Program-made: the position numbers and the translations under genes
The notes under the pieces: generated by a model
The model's input: the letters and a program-made list of their open reading frames with translations, nothing else
What the model was told of the DNA's origin: nothing
Database searches by the model: none
From: Acinetobacter gyllenbergii CIP 110306 = MTCC 11365
GTDB lineage: Bacteria; Pseudomonadota; Gammaproteobacteria; Pseudomonadales; Moraxellaceae
Direction: 5' to 3'
DNA: 58,136 nt
NCBI RefSeq assembly: GCF_000413855.1
Contig: NZ_ATGG01000022.1
Coordinates: 1 to 58,136, forward strand
Shown here: positions 20,132 through 29,937 of the stretch, in pieces
Position numbering within the stretch: the stretch's first letter is position 1
Layout of the letters: each line of letters begins with the position of its first letter

Positions 20132-21127
20132 ATGAAACTGGATTATGTGCAAGCCTTAAAACGGGTTGATGAGGCTCGCGGTGCATGGATCATGCATGGA
20201 CAAGAGCCCCTACTTGAACAAAACTTGCTTGATGCATTTCGTAAAAGCTGGCAACAGCAAGAAGTTGAACGGCAGCGTTATGATATCAATAGCGTGAATG
20301 ACTGGAAAAATGTCTTTAACGCGCTGAATAGTTTATCCCTGTTCTCACAACAACTTGCGATTGAAGTACATGGCAATATTAAGCCTGATGCCAATGGTTT
20401 AAAGCAGCTGAAAAGCTATATTCAACATAATGAACATAACCTCTTATTGGTTGTTTTACCGAAGCAAGACAGCAGCAGCTTAAAATCAGCTTTTTTCCAA
20501 GTGGTCGAAGCCAATGGTGTGGTAGTTCCATTAACCGCGACCTATCCACAAGATCGACAACGAATTTTAAGCATAGAAGCAGAAAAGCTCGGGATTCAGC
20601 TGAATAATGATGCTTGGCAATGGCTCATGCAGCACCATGAACATAACCTGCTCGCGGCAAAAAATAGCTTGATGCGGGTTGCAGATACGTTCCCCGATAT
20701 TCAACAGATTCAGATTGAACAACTATATTCCTGCTTACAGGATCAATCGCGTTATACGACTTATGACTTAAGTGATGCCTTGCTTGCTGGAAACTTGGCG
20801 CAGTCAGTCAAGATTTATCAATACTTGATTGCTGCGGGCGAGCCAGATAGCCTGATCTTATGGACCTTAAGCAAAGAAATGCGCTTATTGATGCAATTGT
20901 TTGAACAACCGCACAATGCCATTCAACTCGGGATATGGAAAACCAAAGTCTCGCAATATCAGCAAGCTCTACGCCGTTTAAACCCGAGACAATTCCTAAC
21001 TTGGTCTGATTTATTACTGCGCATTGATGCTTCGATTAAAGGCATGTCCAAAGAAAACCCTGAACAACTGATGCTACAAGCCTTAGCTGAATTGTGTGGT
21101 ACCACCCTGTTTGCTCAACCTGCTTAG
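20132..21127 (+). CDS. holA: DNA polymerase III delta subunit
   Basis: Clamp-loader subunit that opens the beta sliding clamp. 331 residues, with the family's N-terminal start MKLDYVQALKRVDEARGAWIM-type 'HGQEPLLEQ' segment, a degenerate AAA+ core and a helical C-terminal domain (LRRLNPRQFLTWSDLLLRID). Follows lptE by 9 bases, a conserved linkage, and precedes the Sir2 gene by 30. Confidence 0.94.
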   Translation: MKLDYVQALKRVDEARGAWIMHGQEPLLEQNLLDAFRKSWQQQEVERQRYDINSVNDWKNVFNALNSLSLFSQQLAIEVHGNIKPDANGLKQLKSYIQHNEHNLLLVVLPKQDSSSLKSAFFQVVEANGVVVPLTATYPQDRQRILSIEAEKLGIQLNNDAWQWLMQHHEHNLLAAKNSLMRVADTFPDIQQIQIEQLYSCLQDQSRYTTYDLSDALLAGNLAQSVKIYQYLIAAGEPDSLILWTLSKEMRLLMQLFEQPHNAIQLGIWKTKVSQYQQALRRLNPRQFLTWSDLLLRIDASIKGMSKENPEQLMLQALAELCGTTLFAQPA

Positions 21128-21157
21128 AGCATTCATCTTCATCACATAATAAGAATA

Positions 21158-22000
21158 ATGGATCAACACATGTCATTCCATTTAAGCCCCGACCAAATCA
21201 AGCTGATCAAAAGTCTATTCCAACAAGCCGACAGCCTGATCATCAGCGCAGGTGCAGGCATGGGCGTTGACTCGGGGTTGCCCGATTTCCGCGGCAATCA
21301 AGGCATGTGGCAAGCCTATCCAGAGCTAGGTAAACAACGTATCGATTTTACCGAAATTGCCAATCCAGCCGCATTTAAACGGCATCCACGTTTGGCTTGG
21401 GGATTTTACGGACACCGTCTAGCCCTGTATCGTCAAACCACACCCCATTCAGGCTTTCTACAACTCAAGCAACTGGCTGAAACATTAAATCTACCAACTT
21501 TTGTATTTACCTCGAATGTCGATGGCCAATTTCAAAAAGCTGGCTTTGCTCTGGATCAGATCTATGAATGTCATGGCTCAATTCATCATCTGCAATGTCT
21601 GGACGCTTGTACACAGACCATTTGGTCAGCGGATGAATTAGAGCCTGAAATTGATGATCAAGACTGTCAATGGCTCGGGCAATTGCCACAATGTCCGCAC
21701 TGTGGTGCACTGGCACGACCGAATATTTTAATGTTCAATGATATGGGTTGGATCAGCCATCAACAGGATCAGCAGGCAAAAGGCTTAAAAGCTTTTCTAA
21801 AATCACAGCATCGCCCTATTGTCATTGAAATGGGTGCGGGTACAGCCATTCCAACCGTACGTTATTTTAGTGAGCAATTTGCGCCAGGTCTGATTCGAAT
21901 TAACCCACGTGAATATACGCTTCCTGCACAAGGCGGTCTTGCCCTTGCAGCAACTGCCGAACAAGGAGTTCACAGTATTTATCAGATTTTTATAGAATAA
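21158..22000 (+). CDS. Sir2-family NAD-dependent protein deacylase
   Basis: 280 residues of sirtuin fold: NAD site ISAGAGMGVDSGLPDFRG, TSNVDGQFQKAGF, the catalytic histidine in ECHGSIHHLQC, and two cysteine pairs for zinc (QCLDAC and CPHCG). The C-terminal ADP-ribose part (VIEMGAGTAIPTVR) differs from classic CobB, so this is one of the atypical bacterial sirtuins. Targets unknown. A second in-frame ATG four codons in is possible. Not obviously linked in function to holA upstream. Confidence 0.88.
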   Translation: MDQHMSFHLSPDQIKLIKSLFQQADSLIISAGAGMGVDSGLPDFRGNQGMWQAYPELGKQRIDFTEIANPAAFKRHPRLAWGFYGHRLALYRQTTPHSGFLQLKQLAETLNLPTFVFTSNVDGQFQKAGFALDQIYECHGSIHHLQCLDACTQTIWSADELEPEIDDQDCQWLGQLPQCPHCGALARPNILMFNDMGWISHQQDQQAKGLKAFLKSQHRPIVIEMGAGTAIPTVRYFSEQFAPGLIRINPREYTLPAQGGLALAATAEQGVHSIYQIFIE

Positions 22001-22108
22001 CTTATTGGCAAAAAAGCAAATAATTCTCATTCTAGATTAAAAATATTCACGCTTTATCCTTATTTCACTTTTATACTAAGTCCAGTTTTTCACTTTTGAC
22101 CTGCTGCC

Positions 22109-23452
22109 ATGCCAAAAACAAATGCTAAAAAAATCCAGCCTCGTAAAATCATCATGATCGCAATCGGAGTGCTCATCATTGCAGCGCTCGGATGGATGTT
22201 CTTCAAACCTAAAGCCCAAGCACCACAATATATTAGTGCGGAAGTCTCTCGCGGCGATATCGAAGATTCGGTGTTGGCAACTGGGGTACTTGAAGCCACC
22301 AAAATGGTGAGTGTTGGTGCACAGGTATCGGGTCAGGTGAAAAAAATGTATGTGCAATTGGGCGACCAAGTTAAACAAGGTCAGTTGATTGCACAAATTG
22401 ATTCGATTCGCCAAGAAAACGAACTTAAAACCGCCGATGCCAGTATTAAAAATCAACAAGCGCAACTCGCAGTACAGCAAGCCAATTTAGCTAAGGTCGA
22501 AGCAGAATATAAACGTCAGCAAGCCATGTACAGCCAAGATGCGACTTCACGTGCTGAACTCGAAACTGCTCTCGCAAACTTTAAAACAGCACAAGCACAA
22601 ATTGCATCGATTAATGCACAAATCGAGCAATCTCGCTTGACCTTGGCAACTGCGAAAGAAGATTTAGGCTATACCCGTATCGTGGCGCCGATGGATGGCA
22701 CCATTGTGGCGATTGTGACTGAAGAAGGTCAAACCGTAAACGCCAACCAAACCGCACCAACCATTGTAAAATTGGCCAAACTCGACACCATGACCATTAA
22801 AGCGCAGATTTCTGAAGCTGATGTCATGAAAGTTGAAAAAGGCCAAACCGTGTATTTCACCACTTTAGGTAATAGTGATAAAAAACATTATGCCAAGTTA
22901 CGTCAAGTAGAACCTGCGCCCAATTCAATTAATACGGAAACCACCAGTAGCAGCAGTTCATCAACGTCAAATGCTGCGGTGTACTACAACGCTTTATTTG
23001 ATGTACCGAATGAAGATGGCAAACTTCGTATTGATATGACCGCACAGGTTTATATTGTGCTGGCAGATGCAAAAAATGCGCTGACCGTCCCTGCGGCAGC
23101 CATTCAGACCCAACGCGGCAACCGTGCTAAAGGTGGTCAAGCCAATGCCAATAAGTCTGCAGAATCAGCAAAAAAATCAGATACAGACCAAACACAACGT
23201 CCAAAACGCCTAGAACTGAGTGAAGAAGAAAAAGCCTTGGTTGCGCAGGGTAAAGCATCAACAGGTATGGTGCGTGTGCTACAAGCGGATGGTACGGCTC
23301 AACCGCAACCTGTGTTGATTGGTCTGAATAACCGCGTCACGGCACAAGTGCTGAAAGGCTTAAAACAAGGCGATCAAGTGGTGATTGCAGATGGCTCTGA
23401 CAGCTCAAATGAAGCAGCCAAACGTAGCAACCAACGTGCAATGAGAATGTAA
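22109..23452 (+). CDS. macA: MacA-type periplasmic adaptor (membrane fusion) protein
   Basis: Links the MacB ABC transporter to an outer-membrane channel. 447 residues: N-terminal membrane anchor (MIAIGVLIIAALGWMFF), lipoyl halves (SVGAQVSGQVKKMYVQLGDQ and LGYTRIVAPMDGTIV), an alpha-helical hairpin coiled coil (about 110-185), then beta-barrel and membrane-proximal domains. A low-complexity insert rich in Ser, Lys and Gln (about 345-370) is unusual. First gene of a three-gene operon; macB begins one base after its stop. Confidence 0.94.
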   Translation: MPKTNAKKIQPRKIIMIAIGVLIIAALGWMFFKPKAQAPQYISAEVSRGDIEDSVLATGVLEATKMVSVGAQVSGQVKKMYVQLGDQVKQGQLIAQIDSIRQENELKTADASIKNQQAQLAVQQANLAKVEAEYKRQQAMYSQDATSRAELETALANFKTAQAQIASINAQIEQSRLTLATAKEDLGYTRIVAPMDGTIVAIVTEEGQTVNANQTAPTIVKLAKLDTMTIKAQISEADVMKVEKGQTVYFTTLGNSDKKHYAKLRQVEPAPNSINTETTSSSSSSTSNAAVYYNALFDVPNEDGKLRIDMTAQVYIVLADAKNALTVPAAAIQTQRGNRAKGGQANANKSAESAKKSDTDQTQRPKRLELSEEEKALVAQGKASTGMVRVLQADGTAQPQPVLIGLNNRVTAQVLKGLKQGDQVVIADGSDSSNEAAKRSNQRAMRM

Positions 23453-23453
23453 T

Positions 23454-25445
23454 ATGACTCAAAATCAAACACATTCATCACAGCCACTGCTTGAGGTCAG
23501 TCAGCTCACCCGTGAATTTCCCGCGGGTGAAGCAACCGTACAGATCCTCAAAGGCATTGATTTAAAAATTTATGCAGGTGAGTTGGTTGCCATTGTCGGG
23601 CAATCAGGCTCAGGTAAATCGACCCTGATGAATATCTTGGGTTGTCTGGATAAACCGACCGCAGGCAGCTATCGGGTCAATGGTCGAGAAACCCGTCAGC
23701 TTGAACCTGATGAACTGGCACAACTGCGCCGTGAATATTTTGGTTTTATTTTCCAACGTTATCACTTACTCGGCGATTTGAGTGCTTCAGGTAACGTTGA
23801 AGTGCCTGCAATTTATGCAGGAGTTGATAGCCATCTTCGTCAGGAACGCTCTGCTGAATTGTTGTCCGAACTAGGACTTGAAGAACGCTTACATCATCGC
23901 CCTAGCCAGCTATCTGGTGGTCAGCAACAACGTGTCTCGATTGCACGTGCGCTGATGAATGGTGGGGATGTGATTCTTGCCGATGAACCCACAGGTGCCT
24001 TGGATAAGAATAGTGGTATTGAAGTAATGCGCATTTTGCGTGAGCTGAATGCCAAAGGCCATACCATTATTCTGGTCACACACGATCTTAATGTCGCTAA
24101 GAATGCAACACGTATTATCGAGATCAGTGACGGTAATATTATTTCCGACCGTGCCAATGAGCCTGAACATAGTGATCCAGAACTTGAGCATCAAACCCTA
24201 GAGCGTAACCCGCAGAAAAAAACCTCCGCTTGGCGTTCTTTCTTTGACCGTCTTGGTGAAGCCTTCCGTATGGCATTACTCGCCATGAATGCACACCGTA
24301 TGCGGACCTTTTTGACCATGCTCGGGATTATTATCGGGATTGCATCCGTGGTCTCCGTGGTGGCGCTGGGGAATGGCTCACAGAAGCAAATTCTAGAAAA
24401 TATCAGTAGTCTGGGAACCAATACCATTACCGTCTATCAAGGTCGTGGCTTTGGTGATAACTCACGGACCTCACAAGCCAAAACATTGGTGCCTGCCGAT
24501 GCCGAAGCATTGGCCGAACAGCCCTATGTGGATGGGGTCAGCCCTTCTGCCAATACCAGTTTAACCTTGCGCTATAAAGATACCGAAGCCGCAGCAACGG
24601 TGAATGGTGTCAGTGCTGATTTCTTCTATGTTCGTGGTATGACCTTTAAATCAGGGCAACCTTTTGATAAGGCAAGTGTGACTGAACGCGCCCAAGATGT
24701 GGTGATTGATACCAATACGGAAAAAACCTTCTTTGCAGATGGTACCAATCCTGTCGGTCAAGTGCTGTTATTGGGCAGTGTTCCAAGTCGAATTATTGGC
24801 GTGATTGATGCCCAGCAAGGCTTTATGGGAAATTCAGACAGCCTCAACGTCTATCTGCCCTACTCGACTGTCATGAGCCGTATGCTAGGTCAATCCAATG
24901 TACGTAGCATTATCGTGCGTATCAAAGATGAATATCCAAGTAGCGCTGCTGAGAATGCGATTCTGACCTTGCTGGAACAACGTCACGGCGCACAAGATGT
25001 GTTTACCCAAAACTCTGACAGTATTCGTGAAACCATTCAGCAAACCACTGCAACCATGACCTTGCTGATTTCAGCGATTGCTGTCATTTCGTTGGTAGTG
25101 GGTGGTATTGGCGTGATGAACATTATGCTGGTTTCCGTGACTGAGCGGACCCAAGAAATCGGGGTACGCATGGCGGTTGGTGCTCGTCAAAGTGATATTT
25201 TGCAGCAATTCCTGATTGAAGCAATTCTGGTCTGTTTATTGGGCGGTATCTTGGGTGTGCTGCTATCTTTAGGCATTGGACAGATTATTGGACACTTTGC
25301 CAAAGGCATCATTGAAATGAGTTATTCGACCACTTCAATTGTTGCAGCGTTTGTATGCTCAAGCATGATTGGTATTGTATTTGGCTTCTTGCCAGCACGA
25401 AATGCAGCACAACTCGATCCAGTTGCTGCTTTAGCGAGAGAATAA
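23454..25445 (+). CDS. macB: MacB-type ABC transporter (ATPase-permease fusion)
   Basis: 663 residues. N-terminal ATPase: Walker A GQSGSGKST, signature LSGGQQQRVSIARAL, Walker B VILADEPTGALD, H-loop VTHD. C-terminal FtsX-like permease with four membrane segments and the large periplasmic domain between TM1 and TM2. MacAB-TolC exports macrolides, enterotoxin, protoporphyrin or siderophore-like compounds in other bacteria; the substrate here is not evident. Confidence 0.96.
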   Translation: MTQNQTHSSQPLLEVSQLTREFPAGEATVQILKGIDLKIYAGELVAIVGQSGSGKSTLMNILGCLDKPTAGSYRVNGRETRQLEPDELAQLRREYFGFIFQRYHLLGDLSASGNVEVPAIYAGVDSHLRQERSAELLSELGLEERLHHRPSQLSGGQQQRVSIARALMNGGDVILADEPTGALDKNSGIEVMRILRELNAKGHTIILVTHDLNVAKNATRIIEISDGNIISDRANEPEHSDPELEHQTLERNPQKKTSAWRSFFDRLGEAFRMALLAMNAHRMRTFLTMLGIIIGIASVVSVVALGNGSQKQILENISSLGTNTITVYQGRGFGDNSRTSQAKTLVPADAEALAEQPYVDGVSPSANTSLTLRYKDTEAAATVNGVSADFFYVRGMTFKSGQPFDKASVTERAQDVVIDTNTEKTFFADGTNPVGQVLLLGSVPSRIIGVIDAQQGFMGNSDSLNVYLPYSTVMSRMLGQSNVRSIIVRIKDEYPSSAAENAILTLLEQRHGAQDVFTQNSDSIRETIQQTTATMTLLISAIAVISLVVGGIGVMNIMLVSVTERTQEIGVRMAVGARQSDILQQFLIEAILVCLLGGILGVLLSLGIGQIIGHFAKGIIEMSYSTTSIVAAFVCSSMIGIVFGFLPARNAAQLDPVAALARE

Positions 25446-25456
25446 GGAATTTGAGT

Positions 25457-26857
25457 ATGTCTTTTCAATTCACAAAATTAGGACTTGCACTGGTACTCAC
25501 TGGTTCCTTAGCTGGCTGTTCTGCTGTCGTCAAAACACCCTATAACGCACCAACCGTCCAAGTGCCACAACAGTTCCAATACGATGCACAAAAAAGTAAA
25601 AGCATCCATCTAACTGATCAGTGGTGGACATTATTTAATGATGCCCAATTAAATCAATTGGTCGATCAAGTGTTGGCTAAAAATAGTGACTTAAGTGTCG
25701 CAGGCATCACCTTGCAACAAGCCCGCCTACAAGCAGGTCTCGCTGAAAATAAACAAGGGATTCGAACCAGTTCTAGTGTTTCCGCAGGTCATAATATTGA
25801 TCTGCGTTCTGGCGATGGTTCTGATCGTGGTTTATCCACCAGCGTTGGCGTCAGCTATGAACTCGATTTATTTGGCAAGCTCGCCAATCAAACGGAAGCA
25901 AGCCGATGGGAAGCCTTAGCCACTGAACAAGATTTACAAGCGACTGCACAAAGTTTGGTTGGCACGACAGCAAAGCTGTATTGGCAGTTGGGCTATCTGA
26001 ATGAGCGCTATCAAACCATTCAGCAAAACTTGGCTTCGACCCAAAAAACCTACTCTTTGGTGCAATCACAATACAAAGCAGGTGCAGTATCTGGTTTAGA
26101 TTTAACCCAAGCAGAACAATCGGTGCAAAGCCAAAAAGCCAGCCTTAGCCAGATCGAACAGCAACGCGTCGAAGCACGTACCGCGATTGCCGTTTTGCTA
26201 CATGAACCCGTACAACAACTGAATATTCAAGAGCCTGCGCAGTTACCTCGCAATGCCCTGCCGAATATCGCGGTTGGACTCCCTGCTGATATTTTATCGC
26301 GTCGCCCAGATCTACAAGCATCTGAATTACGTTTGCGTAAGACTTTAGCGAATAAGGACGCGACCAAAGCCAGCTATTACCCTTCAATTAATTTGACGGG
26401 GAATGTTGGTTCTTCCAGCACGTCTTTAACCCAACTGTTAAAGAATCCGGCTTTAACTTTGGGTGCGAGCTTGAGCCTACCCTTTCTTCAATATAATGAT
26501 ATGAAGAAAGACATTGCGATCAGTGATCTTGAGTATGAAAAAGCCATTACCCAGTATCGCCAAACACTATACCAAGCTTTTGCCGATGTGGAAAATGCGC
26601 TATCCAATCGCACTCAACTGAATCAGCAAGTACAGTTACAACAACGTAATGTTGAGCTGGCAGATAAAACTGAACGTTTAACCGAAGTGCGTTATCGCAA
26701 TGGAGCGATTGCCTTAAAGAACTTATTGGATGCACAGGAAACCACACGTAATGCACGACTCAGCTTGGTTGAAACCAAGCAGAATCAATACAATGCCTAT
26801 GTGACGTTAATGCAAGCCATGGGTGGAAGTCCTGTTAAAGAACTGCCGAAACAATAG
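25457..26857 (+). CDS. Outer-membrane efflux lipoprotein (NodT/OprM family)
   Basis: 466 residues; TolC-like trimeric channel. Signal peptide with lipobox LAGC (SLAGCSAVVKTPYNAP), then two OEP repeats with long helices and the family motif LSRRPDLQASELRL. Serves MacAB as its outer-membrane exit duct, inferred from the 11-base gap to macB. The ATG at 25457 follows AAGGAA; the open frame upstream lies inside macB and is not coding. Ends at a strong terminator. Confidence 0.94.
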   Translation: MSFQFTKLGLALVLTGSLAGCSAVVKTPYNAPTVQVPQQFQYDAQKSKSIHLTDQWWTLFNDAQLNQLVDQVLAKNSDLSVAGITLQQARLQAGLAENKQGIRTSSSVSAGHNIDLRSGDGSDRGLSTSVGVSYELDLFGKLANQTEASRWEALATEQDLQATAQSLVGTTAKLYWQLGYLNERYQTIQQNLASTQKTYSLVQSQYKAGAVSGLDLTQAEQSVQSQKASLSQIEQQRVEARTAIAVLLHEPVQQLNIQEPAQLPRNALPNIAVGLPADILSRRPDLQASELRLRKTLANKDATKASYYPSINLTGNVGSSSTSLTQLLKNPALTLGASLSLPFLQYNDMKKDIAISDLEYEKAITQYRQTLYQAFADVENALSNRTQLNQQVQLQQRNVELADKTERLTEVRYRNGAIALKNLLDAQETTRNARLSLVETKQNQYNAYVTLMQAMGGSPVKELPKQ

Positions 26858-26882
26858 CACTCGCGCTATTGTTTAATCGCTT

Positions 26883-26920
26883 AAAGTCCTCGGCTCATTT
26901 TTGAATAAACCGAGGACTTT
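26883..26920 (+). terminator. Terminator of the macAB operon
   Basis: AAAGTCCTCGG and CCGAGGACTTT around a 16-base loop, followed by TGTTTT. Confidence 0.88.
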
Positions 26921-27336
26921 TGTTTTATTCCTCGATTTTTCTATTTATGCAAATATTGTGATTTTATCTTTGAACAAAACATAGATACATAATATAAAAA
27001 ATATAATTGGTTATACAGCAAGTCTGGAGTATAACTATAGTAATATCCTTTCATAAAAATGGAAAAATAAAATAGAATTCAAGGCGCTCAAAGGAGAGTA
27101 TATAGACCATCTTAATTATGAATTTCTTTCAAAGTCTCACATTAACCTATAGGTATACAGCGAGATATCTTGCAAATTAGATGAATAATGATAATGGAGT
27201 AGAAATAAATAGTTCAGATTTTTCTATTCGATTCTAATACTAACCTTCACACCTAGCTAGCAAGAGATAATAAGTCGCTCTAGAGTACTTTGGTACATCA
27301 TTAACTCCAACGTTATATTTCATAAATAGATAATTA
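26921..27336. other. AT-rich gene-free stretch
   Basis: About 420 bases of low GC with no convincing gene. A purine-rich AAAGGAG at 27090 has no start codon at the right distance. This and the next gene look compositionally different from the operons on either side. Confidence 0.5.
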
Positions 27337-28026
27337 ATGACTAATAGAATTTTACCAACACCAGAAAAGTTCGCATCCTGTCCTTATGACAAGAAGATTC
27401 TTTCATTTTATGAGGGGCAATTTGAGAGTGTCTTTGTCATATTTCATCCTTTTTTTATGTCTACTAAAATTGAACTCGAGTGTTTTTGCCCATCAAGATG
27501 GCCTAGTAAGCATCAATTTATTGAGAGCTGCTCTACAATAAGCTGGAGTGAAACTCTATTACTTTCAGGACTTACAACGTTTTCAGATATAGATATTGGT
27601 CTAAGAACCATAATTAATGGCATAAAGCCAGAACGATCAAACAAATATTTTTCCGAAAAGCTTACGGCGCTTCAAAGTCAGCATATTATCCTTCCACAAG
27701 AGGGTTATTTATCCCCCTTTATTGAAAATAAACTCTTAAATGCCATCAAAATAATTGGGCATAATTGGCTTTGGGTCGGAGATGAATTCGGCACAGAAAG
27801 GAAGCTTTACTGGGTTGAAGACCTAATTGAAAAAGACGAAATACCTGCCCATGGTTGTGTATTTGCACACGATCAGAGTCTACTCATAACAACACATTGG
27901 GATAGCCACTGTTCATTTCTTTGTTCTTCTAAAGAGACTATTGATAAAATTTTAGAAATTGAACCATTTGAAGGCTTTTTTTGTACTCAAAATACAGAAG
28001 TTTATTGGAGCTTATACGAAATATAA
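27337..28026 (+). CDS. Orphan protein, possibly DUF2711 family
   Basis: 229 residues, soluble, no signal peptide. The segment SWSETLLLSGLTTFSDIDIG followed by LRTIINGIKPE, and the aromatic-rich end with THWDSH, recall the DUF2711 family of unknown function described mainly in Bacillus; I recall this only loosely. The codon use is visibly AT-richer than in macB or fabI and the upstream spacer is long, suggesting an acquired gene. No clear ribosome site is visible before the ATG. Confidence 0.65.
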   Translation: MTNRILPTPEKFASCPYDKKILSFYEGQFESVFVIFHPFFMSTKIELECFCPSRWPSKHQFIESCSTISWSETLLLSGLTTFSDIDIGLRTIINGIKPERSNKYFSEKLTALQSQHIILPQEGYLSPFIENKLLNAIKIIGHNWLWVGDEFGTERKLYWVEDLIEKDEIPAHGCVFAHDQSLLITTHWDSHCSFLCSSKETIDKILEIEPFEGFFCTQNTEVYWSLYEI

Positions 28027-28084
28027 AAAAGCAATCAGCGACTTCACTAATTCCGAACGCTAAAATTTAATACTCTCAAAAAAC

Positions 28085-28107
28085 AAAGCCGCTCTAAAAG
28101 CGGCTTT
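28085..28107 (-). terminator. Terminator of fabI (bidirectional)
   Basis: AAAGCCGCT, five-base loop, AGCGGCTTT; on the minus strand it continues into TGTTTTTT. Also serves the convergent orphan gene. Confidence 0.88.
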
Positions 28108-28131
28108 ATCAAATAATTTAGATCAATCTAA

Positions 28132-28935
28132 TTATTCATCATCCATCATCGACTGACTCATACCTACGGTATTAAAACCACCATCGACATACATGATTTC
28201 GCCAGTAATACCTGAAGCCCACGGCGAGCAAAGGAATAATGCGGCATTACCCACTTCTTCAATGGTCACATTGCGTTTCAATGGCGCAATTTTTTCATTG
28301 GCATCTAACATTTTACGGAATGATTTAATGCCTGAAGCTGCCAAAGTACGGATTGGACCCGCAGAAATTGCATTCACGCGAATACCGTCTACACCCAAGC
28401 TTGACGCCAAATAACGAACGCCCGCTTCTAACGATGCTTTGGCCATGCCCATCACGTTATAGTTCGGCATCACACGCTCAGAACCTTGGTAAGTCAAAGT
28501 CAATAAACAACCTTGGCGTGCTTGTAATAATGGTTTAGCCGCACGTGCCATCGCGATAAAGCTATAAGCACTAATGTCATGTGCAATTTTAAAACCATCG
28601 CGATCAGTCACGTCAGTAAAGTCACCGTCAAGCGTATGTGCAGGGGCAAAACCGATTGAATGCACTACACCGTCTAAACCATCCCAGTGTTTTGCCAATT
28701 CAACAAAAGCATTGTCAATTTCTGCGTCAACAGCAACATCACAAGGAAAAACCAGTGTTGAACCAAACTGTGCTGCAAAATCATCGACACGTTTTTTCAG
28801 CTTTTCATTTGGATAAGTAAACGCAAGCTCTGCACCTTCACGGTGGAGTGCTGATGCAATACCAAAAGCAATCGATAATTTACTTGCAATACCGGCAATT
28901 AAAAAACGTTTACCAGCTAAAAGTCCTTGTGACAT
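28132..28935 (-). CDS. fabI: Enoyl-[acyl-carrier-protein] reductase (NADH)
   Basis: Last reduction of each fatty-acid elongation cycle and the triclosan target. 267 residues; short-chain dehydrogenase fold with the divergent FabI glycine pattern ([19 protein letters not shown]), the catalytic pair in [14 protein letters not shown] (Tyr and Lys 7 apart) and the [19 protein letters not shown] loop. Single gene with its own terminator. Confidence 0.97.
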   Translation of the reverse strand: MSQGLLAGKRFLIAGIASKLSIAFGIASALHREGAELAFTYPNEKLKKRVDDFAAQFGSTLVFPCDVAVDAEIDNAFVELAKHWDGLDGVVHSIGFAPAHTLDGDFTDVTDRDGFKIAHDISAYSFIAMARAAKPLLQARQGCLLTLTYQGSERVMPNYNVMGMAKASLEAGVRYLASSLGVDGIRVNAISAGPIRTLAASGIKSFRKMLDANEKIAPLKRNVTIEEVGNAALFLCSPWASGITGEIMYVDGGFNTVGMSQSMMDDE

Positions 28936-29031
28936 CTTATTCTCACTCGAAAAATTTTCACCACATCATGCCAATATTCCGCCGCTTGCGGAATTGCATA
29001 ATCCACCTTTTTTACAATCTTGCATAAAAAA

Positions 29032-29053
29032 ATCGCCTTCAAGAGAAGACGAT
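29032..29053 (-). terminator. Terminator after the Bax-inhibitor-like gene
   Basis: On the minus strand: ATCGTCTTC, TCTT loop, GAAGGCGAT (one G-U pair), then seven T. Confidence 0.85.
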
Positions 29054-29076
29054 TGATAATTTATCTTGCTTTGGGC

Positions 29077-29811
29077 TTAGTCATCGCCACGAAGCAGACT
29101 GAGTAAACGCAAGAATGAATAATACATCCACACCAAAGTTGCCAATAAGGCGATGGCACAGATCCATTCAAATGCTTTTGGTGCGCGTTGTGCAGCCGCA
29201 TTTTCAATCAAGTCAAAATCCAAGATCAGGTTTAATGATGCGATGACCGCAACAAAGGCAGCAAAGCCAATACCCAACCAGTTACTTTCAAAGATATAAG
29301 GAATGCTTGAACCAAATGCTAAACGCAAAATGATCTGTACGACAAATACCAAGGCAATCGCAATCGAGGCAGAAATCACAACTGCTTTAAACTTTTCAGT
29401 GGCGCGAATCACTTGGAATTTATATAAGGCAAATAAAACCAATGTGGTCACAAAAGTCGCAAGCAGAGCTTGTAAAGGGACACCTGGATATTTCAATTGG
29501 AAAATAAACGATACACCACCTAAAAACGCCCCTTCAAACAAGGCATAAGGAATGGCTAAAGCTGGTGCAGTATTAGATTTAAAGGTGGTAATTAAGGCAA
29601 GGATTAAACCACCTACTGCGCCAATAATCGTTGCAGCATAGGCAATCGACAGATTAGCAGTCATCGCACAGTAGAAAAATAAGGCTATGCCTAAAACAGC
29701 TGCAATCACCGTTAACAGGACTGATTTTTGAATCGCACCCTGAATGGTCATTGGCTCAGCCAAATTTTGATAGGTTTCTACCCGTGTTAAAATAGGGTTA
29801 GTACTTTGCAT
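29077..29811 (-). CDS. Bax inhibitor-1-like membrane protein
   Basis: 244 residues with about seven membrane segments. The N-terminus MQSTNPILTRVETYQNL and the overall pattern place it in the bacterial 'Bax1-I like' group (relatives of YccA and TMBIM proteins). It ends with charged residues (LLRGDD) like the acidic pore-sensor region of the superfamily. The start at 29811 is preferred because the family begins close to xSNPxL and GAGAG lies just upstream. Function unknown in bacteria; calcium leak or protease modulation are known for relatives. Confidence 0.87.
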   Translation of the reverse strand: MQSTNPILTRVETYQNLAEPMTIQGAIQKSVLLTVIAAVLGIALFFYCAMTANLSIAYAATIIGAVGGLILALITTFKSNTAPALAIPYALFEGAFLGGVSFIFQLKYPGVPLQALLATFVTTLVLFALYKFQVIRATEKFKAVVISASIAIALVFVVQIILRLAFGSSIPYIFESNWLGIGFAAFVAVIASLNLILDFDLIENAAAQRAPKAFEWICAIALLATLVWMYYSFLRLLSLLRGDD

Positions 29812-29893
29812 GTACGCTCTCTTTTTTATAGTTTGCAATTAAACATCGAGTTTAAGCGATTTTTTGAGCAAGCCCAAATTTTTTCATATATTA

Positions 29894-29917
29894 AAAAAGG
29901 AGCATACGCTCCTTTTT
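29894..29917 (-). terminator. Terminator of orn
   Basis: AAAAAGGAGC, ATAC loop, GCTCCTTTTT; on the minus strand it is followed by further T. Confidence 0.88.
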
Positions 29918-29937
29918 ATACTTTGTTCATAAACTGA

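Noticed and set aside
27118..27180. 20-codon frame MNFFQSLTLTYRYTARYLAN
   Set aside because: The nearby AAAGGAG is over 20 bases from the ATG and nothing else supports translation.
27265..27325. Possible integron attC-like site around TTAACTCCAACGTTAT
   Set aside because: Only a short AACGTT palindrome is present; no paired R'/R'' and L'/L'' boxes and no cassette structure.
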